A stretch of 64,000 nucleotides of DNA from Stutzerimonas stutzeri SDM-LAC. Its GTDB lineage: Bacteria; Pseudomonadota; Gammaproteobacteria; Pseudomonadales; Pseudomonadaceae. The notes under the pieces were generated by a model that was not told the DNA's origin, made no database searches, and saw nothing but the letters and a program-made list of their open reading frames with translations. The position numbers and the translations under genes are program-made. Positions 18,091 through 25,998 of this stretch are shown here, in pieces (the stretch's first letter is position 1; every line of letters begins with the position of its first letter). Location of the stretch: positions 25,400-89,399 of the forward strand of contig NZ_AGSX01000004.1 of NCBI RefSeq assembly GCF_000235745.1, written 5' to 3'.

Positions 18091-19290
18091 TCACTGATTC
18101 TGGACCGCGTCGCTCAGCCGGCACTGGCTCTCAGGCCGATCGAAGCCCAAGGTATCCAGCTCGCTGGTGGGGTGCAGAAAGCCCTCCTGGGGCGAATTGC
18201 TGACCAGCCCGCGCGGATGCACCAGTGGAACTGGTTGCCGCAGCTGGCCGTTCCAGGGCCGGAACGTCAACTTGCGGCCCTTGAATCCATCGACCGGCAG
18301 CGACTCGCTCAGCGATATCTGGCGGATTGCGTCTGGGTCCGTAGTGCCGAGCTTCGTGATTGCCGTGGCCAGGCTGCGTACGCCGATCCAGGCGGCAAAA
18401 TCGCGGTCGTTCATCCAGCGATTGGCATGGGCTTCGAAGCGCTTCTGCAACTGCGCCGCGCCGTAGGTTTCGACCGTCTTGTGCCAGCCGGTCGGAGTCA
18501 GGCCCTGTGTGCCCACAACCGGCCGCGGTAACCAGGTGTGATAGGGCACATATTCACCGAAGTCGCCGCGCTCATCGGCAACCACGACCACGTCGTATTC
18601 GCCAGCTTGGGTGAACAGAGGCATGTCGGCTTGGGCTGTGCGCCGCTGGTCGTTATCGAACGACCAGGGTTTTTCCTCGATGATCTTGTGACCGAAGCGT
18701 TTGGCTGCCCGCTTGAGCGCCTCGGCATAGGCCTGATCCTCTTCAGTCGGCCCGCTGATCAACAGCCAGCGATTCCAGCGGCGCACGGCGAGGAACTGCC
18801 CCAGCGCGTCGGCCAACATGCTGCGGCTTGGCAGGGTGTGCAGCACGTTACCCAGGCAACGAGACGTTCGCAGCTCATCATCGGGACTGCCGGCATTGAA
18901 CAGCAGACTGTCCGGCATGGCCCCGGCCAACGTTTCCAGGCTCTGCGCGGGAGCGTTCACCACAAACAGGCGCACACCCTGATCATGCAGCTGCCGCGCT
19001 TCGTCCAGTAGCTGCTCTGGGGTTTCAGCCGTGACGCGGTCCAGGGTGTAGCTGTGCTTGAGAAAACGACCGGTGCTGTTGCTGTCGGTAATGGCCAGCT
19101 CGGCGCCGCTCAAGCCCGCGTCAACCGGCTCAGGTATCACATTCGATAGCAGCGGGCCTGGGTCCGGGCGGTAACCGAGGTAACCGATGCGCGCCGAGAG
19201 TTCTGGCCCCGCCGCGCCTGCAGTGCTGGCGAAAACGGCGCAGCAGGCAAGGGCAATCAAGCAACCGGCACGATACAAAAGAGGGCGCAT
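18091..19290 (-). CDS. Periplasmic substrate-binding protein of the quinoprotein-associated ABC set
   Basis: 399 residues with a signal peptide (LIALACCAVFASTAGAAG). The mature region has a type I periplasmic binding fold related to branched-chain amino-acid/urea binding proteins (RIGYLGYRPDPG, LLDEARQLHDQGVRLFVVNA, DVVVVADERGDFGEYVPYHT, WAIGVRSLATAI-like helix). It is the first gene of the four-gene ABC operon. Ligand unknown; association with alcohol oxidation is by context. A TACCAAGGTA dyad lies 78 nt upstream in the divergent region shared with 19443. Confidence 0.83.
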   Translation of the reverse strand: MRPLLYRAGCLIALACCAVFASTAGAAGPELSARIGYLGYRPDPGPLLSNVIPEPVDAGLSGAELAITDSNSTGRFLKHSYTLDRVTAETPEQLLDEARQLHDQGVRLFVVNAPAQSLETLAGAMPDSLLFNAGSPDDELRTSRCLGNVLHTLPSRSMLADALGQFLAVRRWNRWLLISGPTEEDQAYAEALKRAAKRFGHKIIEEKPWSFDNDQRRTAQADMPLFTQAGEYDVVVVADERGDFGEYVPYHTWLPRPVVGTQGLTPTGWHKTVETYGAAQLQKRFEAHANRWMNDRDFAAWIGVRSLATAITKLGTTDPDAIRQISLSESLPVDGFKGRKLTFRPWNGQLRQPVPLVHPRGLVSNSPQEGFLHPTSELDTLGFDRPESQCRLSDAVQNQ

Positions 19291-19367
19291 GGACGACTCC
19301 TATGGCGTTGTGGTCAGCATAGGAAGCCTGTCGGCGCGGGGAAATATGCAGAAAGTACCAGCTGCTG

Positions 19368-19382
19368 TGTACCAAGGTAGTA
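19368..19382. promoter_or_regulatory. TGTACCAAGGTAGTA dyad between divergent promoters
   Basis: TACC-AA-GGTA half-sites resemble the CTACCAAGG box found before the quinoprotein genes. It sits between the ABC operon and the cupredoxin-kinase operon. A weaker match than the other four sites. Confidence 0.4.
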
Positions 19383-19442
19383 AACAAGACCCTGGCAGGC
19401 GCCTCTAGCATGTAGCCATCCATAACAAGAACGAGAAGCCCC

Positions 19443-19880
19443 ATGCCTCCATTCAAAGCGCTAACACTTCACCTCTTGCTGATCGCCAGCCTGATCGGCT
19501 TCGATCAGGTGCTTGCAGCCGGTGACCTTACCCGTCGTACACAATCGCTGCCCGATCTCAGGTTTGGCTCCGAAGAAAGCGATTACGCGGTTTCCCAGAA
19601 GGAATACCAGCTGGAAACCGGCGTCGCCTATCAACTCAAAGTCATCGCCGATGGCCAGAAAGAGTGTGCTTTTCAGGCTCCTGAGTTTTCACAGGCCATC
19701 TTCCTGCGCAAGGTCGAGGCCGGCGGTGTGGAGATCAAAGCCGTGACGCTCGTCGAACTGGAGTTCGAAGAAGCGGGCGAGGCGGAAATTTTCTTCCTGC
19801 CGATCAAGCCCGGGCGTTTCCCCTTCTATTGCAAAGGGCTGCAGAACAAGGGCATGGAAGGGAGCTTCGTGGTCAAGTAG
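19443..19880 (+). CDS. Secreted cupredoxin-like protein without histidine ligands
   Basis: 145 residues with a signal peptide cleaved after VLAA. The mature part has a cupredoxin-like beta pattern ending GRFPFYCKGLQNKGMEGSFVVK-type sequence (Cys130, Met138). The only His is in the signal peptide, so a classical type 1 copper site (two His, Cys, Met) cannot form. Cys75 is a second Cys. It is followed by the sensor kinase after 36 nt, so it is probably an accessory to that two-component system or to the quinoprotein electron path. AACAAGAA (a possible Crc/Hfq motif) lies 12 nt before the ATG. Confidence 0.75.
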   Translation: MPPFKALTLHLLLIASLIGFDQVLAAGDLTRRTQSLPDLRFGSEESDYAVSQKEYQLETGVAYQLKVIADGQKECAFQAPEFSQAIFLRKVEAGGVEIKAVTLVELEFEEAGEAEIFFLPIKPGRFPFYCKGLQNKGMEGSFVVK

Positions 19881-19916
19881 CACAGCAACCTGCTGCCCTT
19901 AAAGCGGACGCTGAAC

Positions 19917-21200
19917 ATGTCGGCACTCTGGCGCATTAGTCTTCTGGTTTCGCTGTTCTTCGGCCTGGTTGCGGCCGTCTGCTTGGCCGTACTGCTGCGT
20001 CAGGCGAGCCAAGACGTAGGCCGTGAACTGGCTGCGGCGGGTGCCGTGCTTAGCTATCTCGGCGATATAGCGAAACGCGATCCCGCTGCTCTCCAACCTG
20101 AGCTGACGCGTCATCTGCGGCATGTGCAGGTTCGCTGGTTAGGCCCGGGCGTTCCGAGCCGTGAGATCCGCCCACAGCGAAGCACCTTGCTCGAGACCCT
20201 GTTGTATCCCGCCGAGTTGCCCGCGCCCCTGACAGTACAGATGCCTGAAGGTCGGACCTTGCAATTGAGCGTAGATCCACAAGACGAAATTGAGGAGGTA
20301 GAGGATTCGCTGGTACAGCTATTGGTATGGTTTGGCAGTGCGTTATTGCTGAGCCTGCTGGCGATCCGGTGGGCTGTCCGGCCGGCGCTCGGCGTGCTGA
20401 ACGAATTGCTTGCAGCCTTTGGCCAAGTTTCCCAAGGCCGCCTCGATACGCGTCTGCCGAGCCACTCCCTGCTGGAGGCAGGGCAGCTCTCCGGGCATTT
20501 CAACCGCATGGTCAGCGCCTTGGAGTACACCCGGCGGGAAAACGATGACCTGACACGCTCGTTGCTGGAGCTGCAGGAGCGGGAGCGCACACAGCTTGCT
20601 CAGGCGCTGCATGACGACCTTGGACAATACCTGGCCGGTATCCGCGCCCAGGCCTGCTTGCTACAGGCGATAAAAGACCAGCCGCAGCTGGTCAGCACAA
20701 CCGCACGCACTCTGGATGATCACTGTGAACAGTTGCAGGACGGTTTTCGCAGGCTAACGCGCGAGCTCTATCCCGTGATGCTCGACCATTTGGAGTTGCC
20801 TGAAGCAATACAGTTGCTGGCCGAGCAGTGGCAAAGCGCGCAAGGGATCGAGCTGCGCGTGCAGATCGACCGGCGCATTCCGTCCCTTCCGCTGAACAAG
20901 AAAGAACAGCTGTATCGGTTGCTGCAGGAATCGCTCACAAACGTGGCCAAGCATGCCTGCGCCAGCTTCGTGTTTATCCGCCTGCGCATGAACGGCGGCC
21001 GACTGAGGCTGCTTGTCCGTGACAATGGCCACGGCCACGGCGCACCCGGACGGCCGGGCATTGGCCTGCGCTCGATGCATGAGCGTGCGCGGGCGCTGGA
21101 TGGCCGGTTGATCGCGTGCAGGCGAGTAGGTTACGGCTGGGTGGTTTATCTGGACATTCCGATCAGGGAGTCATGCTCCAATGAAGATCCTTCTCGTTGA
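19917..21200 (+). CDS. Membrane sensor histidine kinase, PedS2-like
   Basis: 427 residues. TM1 at about 8-28, a periplasmic region 29-132, TM2 at about 133-150, HAMP to about 205, then HisKA_3 with His232 (ALHDDLGQYLAGIRA) and a HATPase (LLQESLTNVAKHA, VRDNGHGHGAPGRPGIGLRSM). The periplasmic domain ends in an acidic run at 120-130 (DPQDEIEEVED). In P. putida the PedS2/PedR2 pair mediates the lanthanide switch between PedE and PedH and lies beside the same ABC genes. The match here is by context and architecture, not proof. It overlaps the regulator gene by 20 bp. Confidence 0.82.
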   Translation: MSALWRISLLVSLFFGLVAAVCLAVLLRQASQDVGRELAAAGAVLSYLGDIAKRDPAALQPELTRHLRHVQVRWLGPGVPSREIRPQRSTLLETLLYPAELPAPLTVQMPEGRTLQLSVDPQDEIEEVEDSLVQLLVWFGSALLLSLLAIRWAVRPALGVLNELLAAFGQVSQGRLDTRLPSHSLLEAGQLSGHFNRMVSALEYTRRENDDLTRSLLELQERERTQLAQALHDDLGQYLAGIRAQACLLQAIKDQPQLVSTTARTLDDHCEQLQDGFRRLTRELYPVMLDHLELPEAIQLLAEQWQSAQGIELRVQIDRRIPSLPLNKKEQLYRLLQESLTNVAKHACASFVFIRLRMNGGRLRLLVRDNGHGHGAPGRPGIGLRSMHERARALDGRLIACRRVGYGWVVYLDIPIRESCSNEDPSR

Positions 21201-21834
21201 CGATCACGCTGTGGTCCGCCAGGGCTACGCTGCGCTGCTACGCGCCTTGCTACCCGAAGTTCAGGTCATTGAGGCCTGCGACGGCGAGGAGGCCCTGGCC
21301 AAAGCTCAGGAGGCTTCCCCAAGTCTGGTGATCATGGATGTGGGGCTACCCGGCATCAGCGGCGTCGAAACCACCCGGCGTCTGTTGCAGCGGCTGCCAC
21401 AACTGCGCGTGCTGTTCTTTAGCATGCACGACGAACTGCCCCTGGTACGACAGGCACTGGATGCTGGGGCCGCCGGCTATATCACCAAGAGTTCGTCGCC
21501 GGATGTGTTGCTGGATGCGGTACGCCGAACCTTGGCTGGTTATGCCTATATCGAACAGCCGCTGGCCACTCAATTGGCACGCAACCCGGCGACTGCCAAT
21601 GCGCTGGATCCACGTTTGCAAGGGATGACCCAGCGTGAATTTGAAATCTTCGTGATGCTCGCCAAGGGCACCCCAACGAGGCTGATCGCCGAACGGCTTT
21701 GCATCAGTGGCAAGACGGTTTCCAACTACCTGACGCTACTCAAGAGCAAGCTGCAGGTCAGCTCCCATGCCGAGCTGGTTCATCTGGCCATCGATACCGG
21801 TATTCTGCGGCTGGGTGATCGTGCAGCCGGTTAG
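21181..21834 (+). CDS. LuxR-family response regulator, PedR2-like
   Basis: 217 residues. Receiver with phospho-acceptor Asp53 (LVIMDVGLPG) and Lys in GYITKSSSPD. C-terminal LuxR HTH (MTQREFEIFVMLAKGTPTRLIA, GKTVSNYLTLLKSKLQV). It overlaps the kinase gene, which is its cognate partner. A candidate, with ErbR, for binding the CTACCAA boxes upstream of the dehydrogenase genes. Confidence 0.87.
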   Translation: MKILLVDDHAVVRQGYAALLRALLPEVQVIEACDGEEALAKAQEASPSLVIMDVGLPGISGVETTRRLLQRLPQLRVLFFSMHDELPLVRQALDAGAAGYITKSSSPDVLLDAVRRTLAGYAYIEQPLATQLARNPATANALDPRLQGMTQREFEIFVMLAKGTPTRLIAERLCISGKTVSNYLTLLKSKLQVSSHAELVHLAIDTGILRLGDRAAG

Positions 21835-22034
21835 CTCGGTAGGCCGGGGTTTGATGACGTCGCCTTTGTCGGCGGCAGTGCGAACTGACGGTTCTTTGTG
21901 CAAACCGTTGGGCATCGCAGCTTGTCAGAAGCTGACCCCCGTGGCGTCGTGTCTGAACGTTGATACTGCACACGCAACGGTTGCAATCGAGCAAGGGTCC
22001 TGAACGCGTTACGTCCCCATATAGGCAGATAACA

Positions 22035-22352
22035 ATGATCAAAGTCAGCGTGATGTACCCCAACACCCCCGGCGCGAGGTTCGATCACGATTACTACCGC
22101 GACAAGCACCTACCGCTTCTCAAGGCCCGCATGGGCGATGCCTGCCTTTACTACACCATTGATAAGGCCATCTGCGGACGCACTTCTGACGAACCGGCGC
22201 CGTATGTCGCGATGTGTCACATTTTTAGCGATTCGTTGGAGGCCTTCCAAGCTGGCATTGCTCCGCATGCCGAGGAGATCGTTGCTGACATTGCCAACTA
22301 CACCGACCTGATGCCCGTCCGGCAGATCAGCGAGGTAGTGGTCGGGCACTGA
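22035..22352 (+). CDS. EthD family protein
   Basis: 105 residues from ATG 22035 (MIKVSVMYPNTPGARFDHDYY). The ferredoxin-like EthD fold is indicated by YYRDKHLPLLKARMG and DIANYTDLMPVRQISEV. EthD proteins occur beside oxidative degradation systems, but most have no known reaction. It is probably monocistronic. Its last 26 bp overlap the remnant GGDEF gene on the other strand. Confidence 0.85.
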   Translation: MIKVSVMYPNTPGARFDHDYYRDKHLPLLKARMGDACLYYTIDKAICGRTSDEPAPYVAMCHIFSDSLEAFQAGIAPHAEEIVADIANYTDLMPVRQISEVVVGH

Positions 22353-22700
22353 CTGCGGCGTCGTTCACCACGGGCATCGCCATGACCCGGTTCCGCCCGC
22401 TGCCCTTGGCCAGATAAAGCTGGCTGTCGGCGTGCTGCATGAGGCCGTCCAGGTCGCTGGCTTGCGACGGGTAGTGCGCTACGCCGGTCGACATGGTCAG
22501 CTGCAGAGGTCCTGCACGCGTTTCCAGCGGTTGAGCCGCGAATTGCTGGCAGAGTTGCGTCCAGCTTTGCCAAGGCTTCTGTCGGCTGCGTGCGCGGCAA
22601 CATCAGCAAAAACTCCTCGCCGCCGATACGGAATGCCGCATCGGTGTTGCGTAGCTCGCCTAACAGGAATGCCGCCACGCCCTTCGCTTGTCCTGCCGGT
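22327..22700 (-). pseudogene. Remnant of a GGDEF diguanylate cyclase, truncated and frameshifted
   Basis: On the minus strand FRIGGEEFLLMLPRTQPTEALAK is the heart of a GGDEF domain. Near 22563-22568 the frame shifts by one base; in the new frame the domain continues QFAAQPLETRAGPLQLTMST, GVAHYPSQASDLDGLMQHAD, SQLYLAKGSGRNRVMAMPVV to a stop at 22327. The 5' part of the domain and any sensor domain are missing. The end at 22700 is approximate. Non-functional relic. Confidence 0.8.
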
Positions 22701-22794
22701 TTGATTACTCGAGTGAGGTAACCGGCTCTGAACTAACAGCGGCTGGATTCTTCCTACCTACTGAATCCTTTTGCAATGGAGCAATACGCGCCAT

Positions 22795-23790
22795 ATGGTT
22801 TTTCTCGTGTTGGGAATTGTGCTCTTTCTGATTACGGCGATGGATATCATCAAAACCACACTGTCGACGCGAGGCGGTGGGCCTATTACCAACGCGGTTT
22901 CCAGGATGGTATGGCGTTGCTTCTTCAACGTTGCGGGACGGCGAGGGGAGTCCCGACTGTTGGAATATGCCGGGCAGTGCGTGCTGCTGTTGGCGCTGCT
23001 CACCTGGATTGTCAGTCTATGGCTCAGTCTGTTTTTGATGCTCGCGTCGGATCCTGCCTCGGTGGTGAACGACACGACCAAGCTCGCCGCGGACCTCTGG
23101 GAAACCTTGTACTACGCCGGTTTTACACTTTCGACGCTGGGAGTTGGCGATTTCGCAGCGTCAAACGATGCCTGGCGAGTACTGACCAGTGCTGCAGCCT
23201 TCTGTGGACTGACCTTCATCACGGCTGCGATCACCTACATCGTTCCGGTACTGTCGGCTGTCAGCCTGCAAAACCAGCTCAGTCTGCTCATCAGCAGCAT
23301 GGGCCGGACGCCACAGGAGATCCTCATCAACAGTTGGAACGGGTCTGACTTTTCGCGTTTCTATGACAATGCCAGCAACATCCGTCAGATGCTGGTTGAG
23401 CACACCCTCAATCATCAAGCCTATCCGGTGATTCGTTGCTTTCATAACAAACAGACGGAGAAAAACGTCATACCTGCCGTGGCGAGCTTGCACGAGGTAT
23501 TGCAGTTGCTCGAAGGGGTTGCTGGAGAAGTGCCGCAAGATACGCTGAAGCACAAAATGCTCGTTTCAGCGTTGGACCATCATATCGAGGTGCAACGTTC
23601 CAACTACCTCGGCCGCGTGGATAGCCACGCCAATGCTCCGGTGATGGATCTAGCGTCACTCAGAGAAGCCGGAATACCTCTCAGGTCGAACGTGGACCAG
23701 TTGCTCAACGCAACTGAGCGGCGCCGTTTGTTGGGCGCTTTACTGGCCGCCGATGGCTGGGGATGGCATCACGTGTACCGCAGCTGTTGA
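22795..23790 (+). CDS. Two-TM potassium-channel-like protein
   Basis: 331 residues from ATG 22795, with TGGAGC upstream; a TTG at 22771 would add 8 residues. There is an N-terminal hydrophobic helix (MVFLVLGIVLFLITAMDI), a second at about 65-90, then a pore helix and selectivity filter LSTLGVGDF (K-channel TxGxGD-like) and a third hydrophobic segment (AFCGLTFITAAITYIVPVL). The C-terminal 170 residues are cytoplasmic and unrecognised. A likely ion channel of unknown gating, with no operon partner. Confidence 0.8.
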   Translation: MVFLVLGIVLFLITAMDIIKTTLSTRGGGPITNAVSRMVWRCFFNVAGRRGESRLLEYAGQCVLLLALLTWIVSLWLSLFLMLASDPASVVNDTTKLAADLWETLYYAGFTLSTLGVGDFAASNDAWRVLTSAAAFCGLTFITAAITYIVPVLSAVSLQNQLSLLISSMGRTPQEILINSWNGSDFSRFYDNASNIRQMLVEHTLNHQAYPVIRCFHNKQTEKNVIPAVASLHEVLQLLEGVAGEVPQDTLKHKMLVSALDHHIEVQRSNYLGRVDSHANAPVMDLASLREAGIPLRSNVDQLLNATERRRLLGALLAADGWGWHHVYRSC

Positions 23791-23805
23791 CGTCAGTGTG
23801 TTCGC

Positions 23806-24345
23806 CTAAAGCTCGACGTCTTTAGGACCCGGAGTCATAACACCGGATAAGCTCGAGCGCTGGCCGCCGGAACCTTGGTTGATCACGCTGAAGCTGCCAT
23901 CTGTCTCCAGAACGACCGCTTCAACGTCATCGATTGCAGAAGATCCGCTGGATCGGATCGCCGCGCGAATTTCATCTTCCGTTACCCGAGCGGCGCGCAT
24001 TGCGGTGTTCAGCATTTGACCTTGATACAGCAGCAGTGCTGGCTCGCCGGTGACGAGCTTGCGTACCCAACCGACTCTGACGCTGGACCAGGTGACCAGG
24101 TACTGCAAACCGATCAGAAGCGCTAAAGCCAAGGTGCCTTCGGCGAGTGATACCTTGCTGTTAAGCAGAATGGTGGCGAACGTGGAACCCAGAGCTACCG
24201 TGACAATTAGGTCGAAAGCGTTCATTTTCGATAGTGTGCGGCGACCGGAAATACGTAGCAGCACGATCAGGTTGATGTAAGCCAGGACGCCAATGACCAG
24301 GGTGCGGACCAGTGTCGACCAGCCGCTGAAGAACATACCTTCCAC
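23806..24345 (-). CDS. DUF421 (YetF-like) membrane protein
   Basis: 179 residues from GTG 24345, placed 6 nt after AAGGAG; an ATG at 24336 is also possible. Three N-terminal membrane helices (LVRTLVIGVLAYINLIVLLR, MNAFDLIVTVALGSTFATIL, ALALLIGLQYLVTW) are followed by the DUF421 soluble domain (LVTGEPALLLYQGQMLNTAM, EDEIRAAIR, VEAVVLETDGSFSVI). The function is unknown. Tail to tail with the channel gene. Confidence 0.87.
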   Translation of the reverse strand: MEGMFFSGWSTLVRTLVIGVLAYINLIVLLRISGRRTLSKMNAFDLIVTVALGSTFATILLNSKVSLAEGTLALALLIGLQYLVTWSSVRVGWVRKLVTGEPALLLYQGQMLNTAMRAARVTEDEIRAAIRSSGSSAIDDVEAVVLETDGSFSVINQGSGGQRSSLSGVMTPGPKDVEL

Positions 24346-24451
24346 ATCTATCTCCTTTGGAGTCTGCCCTTGGTAGACGCCAACCGAGGTAGATGGGTTG
24401 CACATTCAGTACGAGGAAGAGAGCATTCCTTCGTATCGACCAAGTGCGTTG

Positions 24452-25096
24452 TCAGCTGTCCAGCCTTTTGGCCGGGACGATCCGGTCTTGCAGAACGCGT
24501 TCGGCGTCGTCACCCAAGGCAAGGAATACTCTAAGTGCGGCGTAAGCATCGTTCGCCGCGTACAGCCGCTGCGCATCGGTTAGAGAACGGTTGCTCCAGT
24601 TCGAGGTAGATACGCTGCGCGATTTGCTCACTCGCATACCCAATACGGCTGCAACCGCGCCGCGTAGTCCGACCTGCCCCTTTTTGCCTTGGTAGCGCAG
24701 GGTAGTGCCCAGGTCGATGAAGTGCTGCATCTCGATACCCAGGCGGTTGCGCAAACGGCTGCGGTCGGTGCTCAGCCCGAAGCCCACCTTCAACACCCTA
24801 TCTGACTGGAGCACTGCGCTGACGGCTTCCCTGCAGCCATCCGAGTCCACCTTGAACAGATAGGCTTTCTCGGGGCTGGCAAACTGAATCAAGTGCGGCC
24901 CCGTCGATAGTTCGCCCACCTTGAAGGTCGGTTTTGATTCGGTATCAAAGCCGACCTGCGGCCAACCGAGCAGTTCATCCTTGGCTTGGCTAAAGGCTTC
25001 GGCGGTTTCGGGCATGATGATCTGATCGAGATGAAGGCCATCGAAGCGGGGCAGGACGTCCAGTTCGACGACCTGCGGAATACGGATGAAGGGCAT
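24452..25096 (-). CDS. DEDDy 3'-5' exonuclease domain protein (RNase D-like)
   Basis: 214 residues from ATG 25096 (MPFIRIPQVVELDVLP). Exo I motif GFDTESKP (Asp and Glu metal ligands), Exo II in VLKVGFGLSTDRSRLRNRLG (Asp), Exo III in LYAANDAYAALRVF (Tyr and Asp). The HRDC domains of RNase D are absent, so it is a compact single-domain nuclease. Its substrate cannot be told. The chosen start is 107 nt downstream of the stop of the pentapeptide-repeat gene. Confidence 0.85.
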   Translation of the reverse strand: MPFIRIPQVVELDVLPRFDGLHLDQIIMPETAEAFSQAKDELLGWPQVGFDTESKPTFKVGELSTGPHLIQFASPEKAYLFKVDSDGCREAVSAVLQSDRVLKVGFGLSTDRSRLRNRLGIEMQHFIDLGTTLRYQGKKGQVGLRGAVAAVLGMRVSKSRSVSTSNWSNRSLTDAQRLYAANDAYAALRVFLALGDDAERVLQDRIVPAKRLDS

Positions 25097-25202
25097 GAAG
25101 GGTTCCGGCAAGCGCTGACAAGAGCAGCGGGGTGCAGTGGCTTCGCTGATGCAGGCGAGACTAGCGCACAACGCGCCCAGACGCATGTTTGATGCGTATC
25201 CC

Positions 25203-25853
25203 TTACTTCTCCCAATCCATAGGGCAATCGATGCAGCGATCCATATTGGTACCTTGAAAGGTTGCATAGTGCCGGCGCACGCCAGTCAGGGTGGCCTCTG
25301 CGAGGTTGGCATCGTTGAACTTGCCTTCTTGCAGGTTCGCGTCAGTCAACGTTGCGCGTGCAAGATCGGCCTTGCTCAGCCAGGTCATTTCAAGGTTGGC
25401 GGCGGTTAGATCCGCGCCCTGCATTTTCGCCCCGCTCAAACGCGCAAACTCGAGATTTGCCGCGGTCAGGTCAGCCCCGTTGAACCGTGCGGCCTGAGCG
25501 AACAGGCCCCATCCCTGAATTGCCACCAGGTGGGCATTGGTGAGGTTCGCCACCCGCAGGTTGGTTTGTTGCAGGCTAGCGCGGGTGAGGGTCGCGCCGG
25601 TCAGGTCAGCCTTTTCAAGATTAGCCAGATCGAGATTCGCATGACGCAGGTTGGCACCGGCCAGATTGGCACCGGCCAGGTCCATCTTGCGCATGTCCTG
25701 ATTGCTCAGGTCTGCATTACGTAGGTCGGCGTTGAGGCATCTGCTTTCTGGCTGGATGACGCAGCCATTGATGACTGTTGGCTGATCGTCGTCAGCGAGC
25801 AGCGACGTGCTGGCGAGCAATGCAAGGGGCAGCAAAAGAAGAATCGGGTTCAT
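25203..25853 (-). CDS. Exported pentapeptide-repeat protein of the ped region
   Basis: 216 residues, with a signal peptide (ILLLLPLALLASTSLLA). About 25 A(D/N)LXX units follow (LRNADLSNQDMRKMDLAGAN, LRHANLDLANLEKADLTGAT) and form a right-handed quadrilateral beta helix. In P. putida a pentapeptide-repeat gene sits next to pedE in the same way (recalled). Located 145 bp after the calcium-type dehydrogenase gene in the same direction, so possibly co-transcribed. The role is unknown; a periplasmic scaffold is conceivable. Two Cys pairs (CVIQ...C and CIDC) could form disulfides. Confidence 0.85.
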   Translation of the reverse strand: MNPILLLLPLALLASTSLLADDDQPTVINGCVIQPESRCLNADLRNADLSNQDMRKMDLAGANLAGANLRHANLDLANLEKADLTGATLTRASLQQTNLRVANLTNAHLVAIQGWGLFAQAARFNGADLTAANLEFARLSGAKMQGADLTAANLEMTWLSKADLARATLTDANLQEGKFNDANLAEATLTGVRRHYATFQGTNMDRCIDCPMDWEK

Positions 25854-25998
25854 GGCAGCTCCGTATTCGAAGGGGAGAGGACAGCTGATGTGTGACGGCT
25901 CGATGAACCGGAGAGCGCCAACCCTTGCGGTTCAACCGAGCTGGCAACGCCAGCTGTCCAGCGCGGGAGACTGCGCCGCATCACGGCGCAGCCCAGGC

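Noticed and set aside
22298-22678. 126-codon frame read as a gene
   Set aside because: Only its first third is GGDEF; the rest is out-of-frame sequence after a frameshift, so it was called a pseudogene.
25203-25853. Repeated DNA pattern suggesting a CRISPR-like or tandem array
   Set aside because: The periodicity is 15 nt and comes from pentapeptide coding units.
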